DNA of 64,000 bases from Erinaceus europaeus (taxonomy: Eukaryota > Chordata > Mammalia > Eulipotyphla > Erinaceidae): NCBI RefSeq assembly GCF_950295315.1, contig NC_080176.1:36476189-36540188 (forward strand), in the 5' to 3' direction. Positions 1-11,033 of this stretch are shown piece after piece (the stretch's first letter is position 1; each line of letters opens with the position of its first letter). A program made the position numbers and the translations under genes. The notes beneath the pieces are model-generated. The model saw only the letters and a list, made by a program, of their open reading frames with translations, did not search any database and was not told the DNA's origin.

Positions 1-43
1 GGTTCTTAAATTTTACTGCCATCACAGTCCAATGATTAGATGT

Positions 44-200
44 TTTTTTGTTTGCTTTACCACTGAGGATTATTGCTAAGGCTATTGGCCTGCAGTGCTC
101 CTCAGCTTGTAAAACCCCCTCCCCACCCCACCCCCAGACACTCACATGTGCTGCTGGTCTGGTGTTCAAAGCCCAGGACTAGGTTTCTGACATGTAGCAA
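44..200 (-). mobile_element. Degraded SINE remnant
   Basis: A T-rich start is followed by ccactgaggattattgctaa and by a C-rich tract. This resembles the antisense distal part of the type A/E SINEs elsewhere in the window (ccaccagggttatcactg). The remainder is too diverged to place. Confidence 0.3.
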
Positions 201-495
201 TGGAATTTGAATTTCCTAAAAATTCCCAGGTGGTAGAAGTGTTATTAGCCTTAAGTACTCCCTGTGAGAAACCCTACATAAGTATATATATTTTCAAATC
301 CCTAAAATGCCTCCAACTTAAAAGCTGTTCAGTAAATATTTATGAAATTGAATTGAAGCTGCTTTGAGAAAATCCAGGACCCTAGAGATAACAGATTAGC
401 TTATGAAAAAGCTTATTTGTGGAAACTTAAATGCACATAACACATCCCCAGTCAAAAAGAGACAAATGTGAAAGTAATTTACAGAACAAGGTATT

Positions 496-775
496 CTTTT
501 TTTTTTTTTAAGATTTATTTATTCCCTTTTGTTGCCCTTGTTTTATTGTTGTAGTTATTATTGTTGTTGTTTTTATTGGATAGGACAGAGAGAAATGGAG
601 AGAGGAGGGGAAGATAGAGAGGGGGAGAGAAAGATAGACAGTTGCAGACCTGCTTCACCGCTTGTGAAGAAACTCCCCTGCAGGTGGGGAGCCGGGGGCT
701 AATATCGGGATCCTTATGCTGATCCTTGCACTTTGTGCAACATGCACTTAACCCGCTGTGCAACCACTGGACTCC
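496..775 (-). mobile_element. SINE type A, with TSD
   Basis: Read on the reverse strand this is a near-complete type A element: tRNA-like head ending at 775, CT-rich body, and an A-rich tail (poly-T at 497-510). It is flanked by near-identical 14-bp repeats, cagaacaaggtatt (482-495) and cagaacacggtatt (776-789). That fixes both ends of the insertion. Confidence 0.93.
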
Positions 776-901
776 CAGAACACGGTATTTTTACTTACTG
801 TCCTAACATTAATTTCAGAAGAGGGGTATTTTGTATCATACTTACTGGTGAGCTGACATCCATGTAGACATCTTAATTATTAGGGAAATCAAGAAAATCA
901 T

Positions 902-1242
902 TGTTGTTAATATTTCGGAAGGCTCTTGCCGGGCGGGCTAGCTGGCTTCACTGGCGGGTAACAGAGACATGGAGACAACGGCTGGGCAGGGAAGCTGTAT
1001 TTCTTTATTCAGGAACAATGATTCATAAACTAAACCAAACTAATCACCAAACAGAACTCTGCTATCTCTTTGCGGAGGCACAAGCACTCTCTCTTATTCT
1101 GGAACTCAGGAACCCAGGAACTTTGTCACTCTGGAACTCTGGGGTTTTCAAGGGGCGGGGCCAAGCGGGCCGGCGAAATTAACTGGACTGATGCAATTCT
1201 CTTGGCGGGGGAGAACTAGAACCCAATGTAAAGCATACAACA
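902..1242 (-). mobile_element. Solo LTR of an endogenous retrovirus
   Basis: The 341-bp block starts tgttgttaat and ends gcatacaaca, so on the reverse strand it is bounded by TG...CA. A reverse-strand AATAAA lies at 1004-1009. It is the sister of the LTR at 49084-49464: both share the U5 text around gttgtctccatgtctctgtt and the outer end. Flanking 6-mers aatcat (896-901) and aatgat (1243-1248) form a one-mismatch TSD. No internal retroviral sequence is attached, so this is a recombined solo LTR. Confidence 0.85.
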
Positions 1243-1470
1243 AATGATTTTTTTTTTTTTTTTTTTTACCACCTGCCAGTCACCTCCTGCTTTTCCTCCT
1301 TTCCCCCTGGCTACTCCCCTTCTCCCTCTCTCCACAAGGCTACCACTGAATACTTGTACAAATATTTTGAGTTCTTTGGAAGAGGAAAGTTGTATTGTTG
1401 CCAAATGAAACAATTTATCTCTGTTCTTTATGAAGGTAGGCAGGATAACATTATTAAAGAATGCCTTCTT

Positions 1471-1739
1471 GGGAGTGGGGGGGGGGGTAGCCAGAGGTAA
1501 GCACAGGTGGCACAAAGTGCTGGGACTGGCATAGGGATCCTTGTTTGAACCCCCAGCTCTCCACCTGCAGGGGGGTCACTTCATAAGCGTAAAGCAGGTC
1601 TGCAGGTGTCTATCTTTCTCTTCCCCTTTCTGTCTTCCCCTCCTCTCCATTTCTCTCTAGCCTATCCAACAACTACTACAACAATAATAACTACAACAAT
1701 AAAACAACAAGGGCAACAAGAGGGAATAAATAATTTTTT
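1471..1739 (+). mobile_element. SINE type A, with TSD
   Basis: Forward type A copy with diverged head, ccacctgcaggggggtcact body and an ACAACAATAA-type tail. Flanks aagaatgccttctt (1457-1470) and aagactgtcttctt (1740-1753) agree at 12 of 14 positions. Confidence 0.92.
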
Positions 1740-1865
1740 AAGACTGTCTTCTTTATAATATCCTGGTTATCGAACTTTAGAATATGCAAACAGTCTTGCT
1801 TTTATGACCTTTACCTCCATAGCCTAAGGTAATTTCTGAGTGAATTTGCCAGTGTGTTGCTTCAT

Positions 1866-2052
1866 TTTTTAAATTTTATTATTTATTTTGGTTATCACTG
1901 AGGCTTCACTGTTCTGGGGTGAATAAAGATGGGGCAGAGAAGCAGAGAGAGAATGAGAAACTACAGCACAAAAGTTTACTCAGTGTGCTGGGGGCTGGGC
2001 TCAAACTTGGGTTACACACAAAGCAAAGCCACTGAGCTATTTTGCTAGCTGA
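1866..2052 (-). mobile_element. SINE type E, degraded
   Basis: The antisense copy is recognised by ggttatcactgaggcttcac, a GA-rich body and gctgggctcaaacttggg followed by aaagccactgagctattttg. A 25-nt poly-T run at 2074-2098 lies just beyond it and is unexplained. Confidence 0.6.
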
Positions 2053-2140
2053 TTCACAATTAGTTGTTTTGAGGTTGTTTTTTTTTTTTTTTTTTTTTCC
2101 AATTTTATAATGTGGCTTGTTCTTTATAAAAAGGATATTT

Positions 2141-2300
2141 AGTGGTCTGGGAGGTGGCGCCGTGATAAAGCTTTAGACTCTCAAGCATGAGGTCCTGAGT
2201 TCGATCCCAGGCAGCACATGTGTCAGAGTGATATCTGGTTCTTTCTTCTCCCGTCTTTCTCATTAATAAATAAATAAAAATCTTTAAAATAAATATATAG
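2141..2300 (+). mobile_element. SINE type C
   Basis: The head gggaggtggcgccgtgataa and the B-box-like gagttcgatcccagg are both clear. The tail is AATAAATAAATAAAAATCTTTAAAAT. This is a well-preserved tRNA-derived short element. Confidence 0.88.
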
Positions 2301-2367
2301 CATATTTATACTCATGTGCCAACAACTATATTGTAAGCCATGATGCCTTTAATGAAACATAAAAATG

Positions 2368-2590
2368 GACAAGTAGGGCTGGCCCATGGTGCACTTCCTC
2401 GAGCACACATGCTGCTGCCCTCCAGCCCTCAGTGCCCCTCCCCCCATGGGCTGTGGGAGCTTGATGGCAGTGAAGCACTGCCAGGCCATTCATCTTTCCC
2501 TTCCAGTCTCTCCCCTTTCGCTCTCAATTTCTCTGTCCTATCAAATAAAATAAATAAATAAACAAATATTTAAATAAATAAAAGAAAAAT
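2368..2590 (+). mobile_element. SINE type B, strongly degraded
   Basis: A weak head (ggctggcccatggtgcactt) is followed by a C-rich centre, a CT-rich stretch, caatttctctgtcctatcaa and an AATAAATAA tail. The order fits type B, but the head is barely recognisable. Confidence 0.45.
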
Positions 2591-2769
2591 GGCGCCACAT
2601 AAATGTCCTGCTGTGTTTACTGGGTTATTTCACTGCTGTCAAGTTATTTTATTTATTGTTATTCACCAAATGACAGACCTTAAGAGCCATAGATTATATA
2701 GACTTTATTTTTTCCCCTCTTAATTATTTTGCAAAGAGAGAGGATAGTTTTATGAATCTTATAACTTAA

Positions 2770-2999
2770 ATTTTTTAATATTTATTTCCTTTTGTTGCCC
2801 TTCTTGTTTTATGGTTGTGGTGATTATTGTTATTGATGTCGTCGTTGTTGGATAGGACAGAGAAATGGAGAGAGGAGGGAAAGACAGAGAGGGGGAAAGA
2901 AAGATAGACAGCTGCAGACCTGCTTCACCAGGATCCTTAGGCCAGTCCTTGTGCTTTGCACCACATGCACTTAACCTGCTGCGCTACCCCCCAGCTCCC
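2770..2999 (-). mobile_element. SINE type A with internal deletion
   Basis: Antisense type A copy flanked by ataacttaa at 2761-2769 and 3000-3008. The segment that normally lies between gcttcacc and ggatcc (the gtgaagcgactcccctgcag region and B box) is missing. The deletion removes roughly 50 bp, including the internal promoter's B box. Confidence 0.88.
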
Positions 3000-3008
3000 A
3001 TAACTTAA

Positions 3009-3478
3009 TTATTTTTTTTATTAAACTGTTAACTTGTTTGTATTTCAAATTAACTACTCTAAGTAATCATCTAATGCACTTTCTGGTCTATTGTGCCTCT
3101 TATTACATCATTCTGATTATTTTTTTTCAGTGTTTTGAAAACTGTTTTCAAAACTTTCTTCCATATTGTTAGGAAATAAACACCCTGGGGACTAGGCAGT
3201 GGTACATGTCACAGTGCACAATAAAGAAAAGTCAGGCCACCTCTGCTTATCCATACACAGAATCCATTCCAGAACTAGAACAGTGAGTATGGAAGCCACA
3301 GAGTGTGGATGGCAGGTGAGGGAATACTCCAGAAAGTTACACAATCTCCCAAGTGTTCATATTATTATTATTTTTAAGAACAGCTAGGTAGATAAGGTAG
3401 CCTTTGTTAAAGGTATTGCCATTAGTTAGTTAGATAGATTCAGTCAGTTGAGACAACTGCTGAATCTATCATATGATT
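3009..3478. other. Unassigned single-copy DNA
   Basis: AT-rich sequence without a recognisable gene. Positions 3186-3230 faintly resemble a SINE type B head, but no body follows. Confidence 0.4.
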
Positions 3479-3925
3479 TTTTTCATTGTGATATAGTTCA
3501 CATACCACAACATTGACACATACACAAGTGAGTGGGTTTTAATATATTCACAAGATCATGCAACCTCACAGCTACCTAATTCTACAACATTTTCATCACC
3601 CCCTAAAGAAACTCTGTACCTGTGGGGTTGGAGAGGGGCCCCAAATATTGAGAGCAGCTGTTGGCCCAAGGCCAATTGTTCCTTGTTTTGTGTGGATATT
3701 TCCACCTGTGCCCACCCTATGATAACTATAAAAAGGTGGGACGAGAAGTGATCGAGGTCACAGACTCTCCCTTTGCTTGGAAGGGTGTCAGCGGCTGAAG
3801 CTTAAGCTTCCCAATAAAGGCTTTTGCTATTGCATGTGATTCTGGTCTTCTTTGCATGAGATCGGGACTCAAACTTCTGGGCATAACAGTACCCAATAGC
3901 AGTCTGTGTAACAATATGAAGACAA
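3479..3925 (-). mobile_element. Old L1M 3' end split by an LTR
   Basis: Positions 3479-3620 and 3889-3925 read like the antisense 3' part of old mammalian L1: cacataccacaacattgaca, gcaacctcacagctacctaa and acattttcatcaccccctaa, resuming with acccaatagcagtc. The LTR at 3621-3888 interrupts it at the point where the L1 text is continuous. Confidence 0.7.
3621..3888 (+). mobile_element. Solo LTR, 268 bp, 5-bp TSD
   Basis: The block starts tgtgggg and ends gcataaca (TG...CA). It is flanked by gtacc at 3616-3620 and 3889-3893. A TATA-like tataaaaagg at 3727-3736 and AATAAA at 3813-3818 give the expected U3-R order for a plus-strand LTR. It sits inside an older L1M, so it is younger than that element. 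The retroviral class cannot be told from the LTR alone. Confidence 0.85.
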
Positions 3926-3926
3926 C

Positions 3927-4248
3927 TTTTTTTTTCTTTTTTTTTTTTGCCTCCAGGGTTATCACTGTGATTCAGTGCCTGCACTACAAATCCACTGCTC
4001 CTGGAGGCTATTTTTTCCCTTTTGTTGCCCTTGTTGTTTATAGTTGTTGTGGTTATTATTATTGTTGCTATTGTTGTTGGATAGGACAGAGAGAAATGGA
4101 GAGAGGAGGGGAAGACAGAGGAGGAGAGAAAGATAGACACCTGCAGACCTGCTTCACTGCTTTTGAAGCGACCCCCCCTGCAGGTGGGGGGGCTCGAACT
4201 GGGAGCCTTAAGCCAGTCCTTGTGCTTTGCAACACGTGCACTTAACCT
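3927..4248 (-). mobile_element. SINE type A, head truncated
   Basis: The antisense element has poly-T, ccagggttatcactgtgatt, and a long body containing cctgcaggtggggg. It breaks off at cacttaacctg, before the last part of the tRNA-like head. Confidence 0.9.
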
Positions 4249-4730
4249 GACAGCTTTATTTTAAATTAGTGATTTACAAAATAACAGGGTTATAATTCCA
4301 CACCATTCCCACCACCAGAGTTCTGTGTCCCCATTCCTTCCACTGAAAACTGTAGTGATTTTCCCAAGGCCACAGACATGGGTTGACTATTATTTCTATA
4401 ACTATGTCTGTATATTTTCCCTTTTTTCTATGGTCCTGCCTTCTCTTCCATTTTAAATCACAGCTATACCTATTACTACTACTTCTAGATAATGAAGATA
4501 GATTTAACCTCTTAGCAATGGCATAAGAATTTCTTGCAGGAGGAAACTTGCTTTTGCAGAGAGGCTCTGATACACCCAGCTTCAGTGTGAAGGGAAAATA
4601 ACTTTGCTGTCTCCCTCCAGGGAAGGAATAAATAGGGAGGAGGTGAGAGCAGTAGGTATAGACGGGGAGCAAGAAAAAGAGATAGGACCAGAGTAGGGGG
4701 TTGATTTGATTACTGATCTCTCTCATATAG
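4249..4730 (-). mobile_element. Diverged L1 3'UTR
   Basis: The start tttattttaaattagtgatt followed by ttataattccacaccattcc and caccaccagagttctgtgtc matches the terminal module of the lineage-specific L1 3'UTR, in the variant also present at 19080. Similarity fades after about 4450, and the inner boundary is a guess. Confidence 0.55.
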
Positions 4731-5483
4731 CTGCAACATTACTTGATACATAACGTGCTCATTATCTATTTGTTGTCTTTTTCAGTTCTGTGTTTGTTAA
4801 ATATCATATCCTAAACACTGCTAGTTAATATCTTTAATATTATTATTAATGGTTTGCCTCTCCCATCTGTTTCTGAAAGAGTGGTTTTAATATCTTCCAT
4901 TCCACTCATGGCATCAGTTTCTCCATGTGCTTTTCAATGATGATTTCTTAGGCTGAAATGTTAGATGTGTCATCCAAGATTCAAAATCACAAGAAGCACC
5001 ATGACTGACCCGCTTAAGCAAAAGAAAAAACTTTCCAGAATTAATGGGAGACTTGAGACACTGGGCTTAGTAAATAAAAAATTACTGGTTGCCTCTAGTG
5101 AAAAATCAAGAATTATTTAGAGCACATCATTCCAGGTTGCTGGATTCTAGCCATCTGTTGTTTTGAGCTACTCTATAACTTTGGTAACAAAGCAAAATAT
5201 TTTTTTTGTCTCTAGAAGTAAAAATACACTCTCTGGTTCAATTGTTTCCATCTGTCTACCCACACTCATTAATTCCTTTCTCCACCTACCTGTAGAGAAA
5301 GCCAAATTCACATCCATTTGTAAATTCATTTCAACATTTATTTATCCCATGTGAATCTATGGCTCTCTACTTTCTCCTGCTAGTGATAATAACATCTGCT
5401 TGGCTCTTTCATTAATAATGAAGTAAAATTTTGTTACATGTTCATCTTACAGCTGTGTGAGTCACAATTTTACCTTTTAAATT
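4731..5483. other. Single-copy DNA, no feature seen
   Basis: AT-rich sequence with no open frame of interest, no tRNA-like head and no long direct or inverted repeat visible by eye. Confidence 0.5.
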
Positions 5484-5680
5484 TTTTTACTCTATTTATT
5501 TATTGGCTAGAGACAGCCAGAAATCAAGAGGGAGGGGGGATAGAGAGGGAGAGAGACACCTGTAGCACTGCTTCAACAGTGTGAAGCTTCCCTCCTGCAG
5601 GTGGGGAGTGGGGTTTGAACCTGGGTCCTTGTGTATTGTCATATGTACACTCAACCAGGTGCTCCACCACCCGGCCCCTG
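5484..5680 (-). mobile_element. SINE type B
   Basis: The antisense copy has the full order tail, GA-rich body, cctgcaggtggggagtgggg, B-box region gtttgaacctgggtcc, and head ending ccaccacccggcccc. Flanks near attttaccttttaa and atttcctttaa suggest an eroded TSD. Confidence 0.88.
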
Positions 5681-6156
5681 AAAATTTCCTTTAAGAAATA
5701 TATCAACCCTTTTCATTATAGTTTATACTTTTGAGTCTTGAAAAAAGGATTCCCTCTCCCAAGCTTATAAAGATATTTTTATATAAATTCTCCTTGGTCT
5801 AGTCAAGTTATTATTATTATTATTGTTGTTGTTGTTGTTATTATTTAAACTACCTAGAAAAGTTTCTTGCTTGATATGAGATGATGACGGGACTTAATTT
5901 GTCCCCTCCATGGAGAGCTAGTTTTCGCAGCACCATTTACTTAGGTAAAGACCTTTCCCCACTGATTTATAATTCTACCTCTCTTGTATAATAAGCCTCC
6001 TTCATGCATAAGTCTGCCTCAGCCATACCCTTTCTGTTCCCCTGGGCAGCCTTTTCCATTTCTGAACCAATGTCACACTGCCATTTTACGTATACACTTA
6101 AAAGGATCACAGCATGTGGTAAAATGCATCTCCTGTTATTTGCATTTAAAATTACC
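5681..6156. other. Single-copy DNA with a TTATTA/TTG microsatellite
   Basis: A short ttattattattattgttg-type tract lies at 5811-5846. The rest shows nothing recognisable. Confidence 0.5.
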
Positions 6157-6340
6157 ATGGGGACTGAGTGGGTCTGAGAAATGGCTTAGCAGATGGAATG
6201 CCTGCCTTACTCTGCCTTAGGCCCTGGGTTCAATCTCCAGGGCCACACAGGAGCACCATGAACGATACCAGGGGGCCTTCTATGGATGGATAGATGGATG
6301 GATGGATGGATGGTACTATCGTGTCTCTCCCTCCCTTTAA
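6157..6340 (+). mobile_element. SINE type F with GATG microsatellite
   Basis: The tRNA-like head ends in ccctgggttcaatctccagg, followed by gagcaccatgaacgatacca. The tail region has expanded into a (GATG)n tract at about 6284-6312 before the CT-rich end. Confidence 0.75.
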
Positions 6341-6369
6341 AAAAAAAAAGACATAAAAAAATGGATATA

Positions 6370-6450
6370 AGAGGCAGCTCTGAGTTATCTCACACATGTA
6401 AAGCCCTGGGCTCATTCCCTGGTATCTCACACACACACACACACACACAC
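6370..6450 (+). mobile_element. SINE head fragment ending in (CA)n
   Basis: gagttatctcacacatgtaa and ccctgggctcattccctgg look like a truncated type F head. A (CA)n run at about 6428-6450 follows directly. Confidence 0.5.
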
Positions 6451-6641
6451 AATTGCAATGCTTACTAGAGAAATTTTACTTACCTTTTTAATCAACTTAT
6501 AAGCATTCCAAGTATACCTATTAGATTCATTGGGATTCTCTAAATTCTGTTGGAATCGGCTTACTTGGGGAAGATCGACTTCTAGTTATTCATTTTGCCA
6601 CCATGTTATCATTGACCAGCTCCACTGTTTACAGTGGCCAT

Positions 6642-6806
6642 CTTTTATTGATAGAAGGTGAGAGGCAGAGAAGAGACAGAGTGAAGGAGAGACACCAGCA
6701 GCATTATTCCACTGGTGTAAAACTTCTACTGTAGGTGGAAGGCTTGAACCCCAGTCCTGGAGCATGGTAACATTTGAGTTCTGCCAGGTGAGCCACCAAC
6801 CAAGCC
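6642..6806 (-). mobile_element. SINE type B, degraded
   Basis: GA-rich body, tgtaggtggaaggcttgaac and ctgccaggtgagccaccaac give the antisense order body, B box, head. Confidence 0.7.
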
Positions 6807-6989
6807 TGAGAACTGATTTCTTTAGCATTTGACATTTTTTCATCCACAGACATGGTAGAAACCTTCATTTTTCTAGAGTTATTTAAACTTTTTTTCATAG
6901 ATTTTTGTAATTTTCTCCACATCATTTCTTTTTTCTGATTCCAGGAACTGTTACATGGTACAATAGCACTGCTCCCAGGCTGACTTTTT

Positions 6990-7160
6990 GATTCTTTTCT
7001 TTTTTTTTTCCTTTTAGATAAAAATAAGGAGTTAGTTTACAGTATGGTTCCACCATGCCTGGAACTTTCCCTGGTGCTGTGACACTCCCATGTGGTATTG
7101 AACCTGGGGCTTTGTGCTTGGTCTGGTATGGGCTCAACTAAGTGAACCATCTCTTTGACT
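6990..7160 (-). mobile_element. SINE, degraded, type B/F
   Basis: A T-rich start leads to cccatgtggtattgaacctg and gggctcaactaagtgaacca, which correspond to an antisense B box and head. The body is heavily diverged. Confidence 0.55.
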
Positions 7161-7327
7161 CTCTACACCAGATCTTGCAAATTAATTACTAGTTTCATTT
7201 TAAGATACATATAGCATTGTCACTATAAACAGAATTTTGTACATTTTTACTAGTGATGCAGAGTAATGGACTGAGATTTTACATATTAATGTTATGCCCA
7301 CCAATCCACATGTTCTTAAAATTAGAA

Positions 7328-7485
7328 TTTCATTTATTTATTTTAAATATTTATTTATTTATGAGAGAGAGGAGGAGTGAAAGAGAATTAGAACATCCTT
7401 TGCAACATGTGATGCCAGGGACTAAACTCAGGACCTCATGCTTAAGAATCTCACAATTCATCTACTGTTCCACCTCCTTGATCAC
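7328..7485 (-). mobile_element. SINE type C
   Basis: The antisense copy has a TTTATTTATTTAT start, a GAGAGAG body and caggacctcatgcttaagaa, the complement of the type C B-box region. Confidence 0.8.
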
Positions 7486-8166
7486 TTAAAATTAAAACTT
7501 TAGTGTGTGATCTCTTAATTCATAGTCCTTTTTTGTCATAAGGTACTTGTTTCTGCTTTTAAGTATTCCTGTGGAAGATTTTTCCCATTCAGTGCTTTGC
7601 AGCATCAGGCATTTTGCAGAAACATTCAAGAAGTATTACTAAATAAGTAATGGCAAAAAAAGGGGGGGGGGCGTCTGAAGAAGTGTGCATTTCTCTATTA
7701 TCTACAAAGTGTTTACTCAGTTACGGAATGATATGGTTATGCCATGCACCCTCTACCTTTAAATTCAACAGAAGCAAAATCTCATTAAAATAAAGAACTA
7801 GAAAGACCTTTAAAAGAGGAAAATTTGATATCTTGTGGGAGGTGAGAAAGGGCAATGTTGCTAGGCAAGCAACTTCATTCATGGAGTTGCTCACCCAGTT
7901 CTTGACCATCTTTCCCTCCTTCTTCACTCTCTGCTTAGACTACCCAGGCCAGTGGCTATGGGGAGGGAGAGACTTACAGAGGCAACCTCCAGTCTTATCA
8001 CAAGGTGTGATCTGGCTTATAAATTGTTCAGTAAAGTTGGAGATTTAGTTCTCCCTTTGGAGAGACATGCTGACAAGAAGTTCAGGTTGTGACATAAGAA
8101 TCATTCTGCAATCACAGAGTTACTTGATTGGGATCTTTTAAGAATGCCAGAGGTACAATGACTATG
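7486..8166. other. Single-copy DNA, no gene seen
   Basis: Two opposite-strand frames overlap near 7721-8048, but neither shows a known domain. A G9-10 run lies near 7660-7670. Otherwise nothing is recognised. Confidence 0.45.
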
Positions 8167-8426
8167 TTTTGTTTTTGTTGTTGTTTTTACCACCAGGGTT
8201 ATCACTGAGTGTCAGTATCTGCATGACTCTGCCACTCCCAGCAGCCATTTTTTTCTTTCTTCTAGAGTGAAAGACAAGTAGGGAGAGATAGCAGAAGGAG
8301 AGACACCAAAACACTGCTCATGAAGCTTCCCTGCAGCAGCTGCTCCCACATGGTTGCCATGGGCTAGAACACAGGTCCTTGTATATGGAATGTATGGGCT
8401 GTACAGCACAAGCCACCTACTTGCCC
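8167..8426 (-). mobile_element. SINE, antisense, type F-like with long distal part
   Basis: Poly-T/GTT, ccaccagggttatcactgag, ctgccactcccagcagccat, GA-rich body, atgaagcttccctgcagcag and a degraded head. Confidence 0.75.
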
Positions 8427-8509
8427 TCTGGCTAGTTTGTTTTTATACAAAACGGTCTCCTAATGAGGAAATTATTACAGAACTTTGAGTTAGATGGAGC
8501 TCCAAGGTT

Positions 8510-8640
8510 CCCAGCATTTTTCTCTCTTTCCCTAGTGGGGCAGGGGTCTGGAGAGGTGGGATTCCAGGGTACATTGGTGAGGTCATCTGCCCAGGGTGTC
8601 ATGATAGCAGCTGCAACTTGGTGACTGAAAAGCATTAAGA
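8510..8640 (-). mobile_element. L1 3'UTR fragment
   Basis: tctctctttccctagtgggg, then a variant of tctggagaggtgggattcca and ggtgactgaaaagcatta, match the 3'UTR copies at 20630-20760 and 43190-43330 in the same orientation. Confidence 0.65.
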
Positions 8641-8725
8641 TATAAAGCAGAGAAAATTATTTAATCAAACTAATTAATTAATTTCTATGGGTCTTTTTGC
8701 TCATCTGTAAAGTAGGCATGATAAC

Positions 8726-8992
8726 AATTTTTTGTTGTTGTTGTTACAAGGGATAAAAGTATTGACAGGGCTCTGTGTCTGCACAACTCCACTGCTCCCA
8801 GAGGACTTTTCTTTCTTAAGATAGAAGATGAGAAATAGAGACAGAAAAAGAGAAGGAGAGATACCATAGCACTGCTCCACTGCTGGTAAGGTTTCTCCCA
8901 TGCAGGTGCCCATATGGTGGCTAGGTAATCAAACCTGGGTCCTCATGCACAGTAAAGTAGATGCTCTACTAAGTGAGCTATTTCCTGGCCCC
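8726..8992 (-). mobile_element. SINE, antisense, type F
   Basis: TTGTTGTTG start, ctccactgctcccagaggac, GA-rich body, tctcccatgcaggtgcccat, and a head with ctactaagtgagctatttcc. Confidence 0.75.
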
Positions 8993-9040
8993 CAAATTAC
9001 AGTTTTTAAAGTTATTCTACAGATCACTAAAAATATGCTT

Positions 9041-9238
9041 TTTTTTTTTTTCTCTTTTGGTCATCTCTGGACTTTATACTGATGTGGACCAACTTTTTCA
9101 GACACCAGGACATTGAAGGAAACTGCAGAGGACAGAGAGAGAGATAAACTGCAGTTTCCTTCAATGTGGTGGGGGGCAGGTTCAAACCTAGGGAACACAC
9201 ATAGCAAAGCAGCATACTATCCAAGCTTCCAGCCACCA
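9041..9238 (-). mobile_element. SINE type E carrying an inverted repeat
   Basis: The antisense element ends with gcaaagcagcatactatcca and a poly-T run at its other end. Inside it a 19-nt arm (9110-9128) is repeated as its exact reverse complement at 9149-9167. Confidence 0.75.
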
Positions 9239-9424
9239 GAGTTTTAATAATAGCTCTATATTTGCCTTTATCCTCTCTCACCTAAACTTCACCGTTGGAG
9301 TTCATCTGGAAATCTTTTGACTTCCAAATCATCTAAGCCTCTCTACAAGTTCCTTTGTATTTAAGATGTCTTGGGTTTAAGACCTTATTCTCATGTGAGC
9401 ATGCAGGATAGGAAATAGGACAGA

Positions 9425-9767
9425 GGGAGTTGGGCGGTAGCGCAGCAGTTAAGCGCCGGTGGCACAAAGTGCAAGGACCAGCAAAAGGATCCCAGTTCAA
9501 GCCCCCAGCTCCCCACCTGCAGGGGTTCGCTTCACAGGCGGTGAAGCAGGTCTGCAGGTATCTATCCTTCTCTCCCCCTCTCTGTCTTCCCCTCCTCTCT
9601 CCATTTCTCTCTGTCCTATTCAACAACAACAATAGCAATAAAAACAATAATAATGACTACAACAAAGATAAAACAACCACGGCAACAAAAGGGGAAAAAT
9701 ATAGCCTCCAGGAGCGGTGGATTCATGGTGGAGGCAAAATAAATTTAAATAAAATAAATTTTAAAAA
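9425..9767 (+). mobile_element. SINE type A, full length, with TSD
   Basis: Complete head, body and distal module (cctccaggagcggtggattc), then an AAATAAATTT tail. Flanks aggaaataggacaga (9410-9424) and aggaaataggataga (9768-9782) differ at one position of 15. At 343 bp it is one of the longest type A copies here. Confidence 0.95.
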
Positions 9768-9782
9768 AGGAAATAGGATAGA

Positions 9783-10395
9783 AGAGGGCCACACATCTCC
9801 CCCCACACCTAACCCTCTGGGAGGAGAAAAATCCCACTCCCACTCTAAGCCTCAATTCCTTTGAACATGTATGTTCTCCCAGGATTTTTCAGGATCAGAT
9901 GAGGCAATGACAATACCATCCTCTGCAATACTGATGTTCAAGTGACCTTTCTTATTTCTCCATAGAAAGGATGCATAGTTGCTAGGGAACCAACAATAGG
10001 TGTTAACCAAACCTAGCATGTAAAGCTTCCGATCTAAAACACTGTAATTATATTCAGAAATCCTACCTGCAGTTCTATTATCATCTTTCAAAATTCTAAT
10101 TTGACAAGTATTTATTGAAATAAATACTTATCTATATTCAAGAAACTTGCAAAACACAGATCAAATCATGCCACTTCTCAACTAGAAAGCCTTATGTGCC
10201 TTCCCACCAACAAAAGAAATATTCAAAAGTCAAAACTGCTTGTGCAGACCTGAACATCAGTGTCATAGCACTGCCTAGTTCAGCTTCACCTGGCTGCTAC
10301 TCCTTCCCTCCACTCTTGCATTTTCATGAAAGCTCAACCTGAACTTGTTGGGACAATACCCAGATTTCTGCAAAAACCTAGTTTTAAAGATACTA
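9783..10395. other. Mostly single-copy DNA, possible L2-like relic
   Basis: Positions about 10160-10330 (cagatcaaatcatgccactt, then ccttatgtgccttccc) resemble an ancient L2-type repeat on the plus strand. The rest has no recognised feature. Confidence 0.35.
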
Positions 10396-10517
10396 TGGGG
10401 TCTGGATGGTGGCTCACCTGGCAGAGTGTACACACCACCATGTCTGAAAACCGAGGTTCAAATTCCTATCCCCCCACGCCAGGGGTGGGGAAGTATCATG
10501 AATGAGTGATGTTACAG

Positions 10518-10588
<71 letters not shown>

Positions 10589-10750
10589 GTCAAATATATA
10601 TACATATATATATGTATATATATATACAGAGAGAGAGAGATATCAAAAAAATGAGCACCTGGGATGCTGGAGTCGTGCAGTTGGCAAGCCCCAGCAATAA
10701 CCTATGACAAGAAAGAGAAAGGGGGAAAGGGAGGGAGAGGGAGAAAGACT
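10396..10750 (+). mobile_element. SINE type F/B split by a palindromic microsatellite
   Basis: The head (gtctggatggtggctcacct) and body run to about 10523. The tail, with ccccagcaataacctatgac and GA-rich sequence, resumes at about 10643. Between them is a large CT/AT/GA microsatellite. Confidence 0.7.
10523..10641. repeat. (CT)n(AT)n ... (AT)n(GA)n compound microsatellite
   Basis: About 30 bp of CT and a long AT run are followed, after acatgtcaaatat, by more AT and a GA run. The two halves are roughly complementary, so the tract could fold as a long imperfect hairpin. Confidence 0.9.
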
Positions 10751-11033
10751 ATGCAGTTCAGGCTGAATGAATTAAGCATTTCTGATTACTGATGATTGCA
10801 GGTATGCATGTGCTCATTCAACAGAGATTTTAATCTACAATGTACTGAACATTCTGTTTGCTTTCTTTATAGGGTGTAGTTGCTTGCTTCTTTATCTGCC
10901 TTTGTCATAGGGATTTACCATTGGTGACAAAACTATAGGAGCTAGTAATTATTTTGTTTCACAAATTATGCTCCTGACTTAATAAATATAGTCATGAATT
11001 AAAACATTTTAAAGCAGTTATCCCAGGAGGTGG

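Noticed and set aside
3856..4245. 129-codon plus-strand frame
   Set aside because: It is the translation of LTR end plus antisense SINE; the Phe run is the poly-T of the SINE tail.
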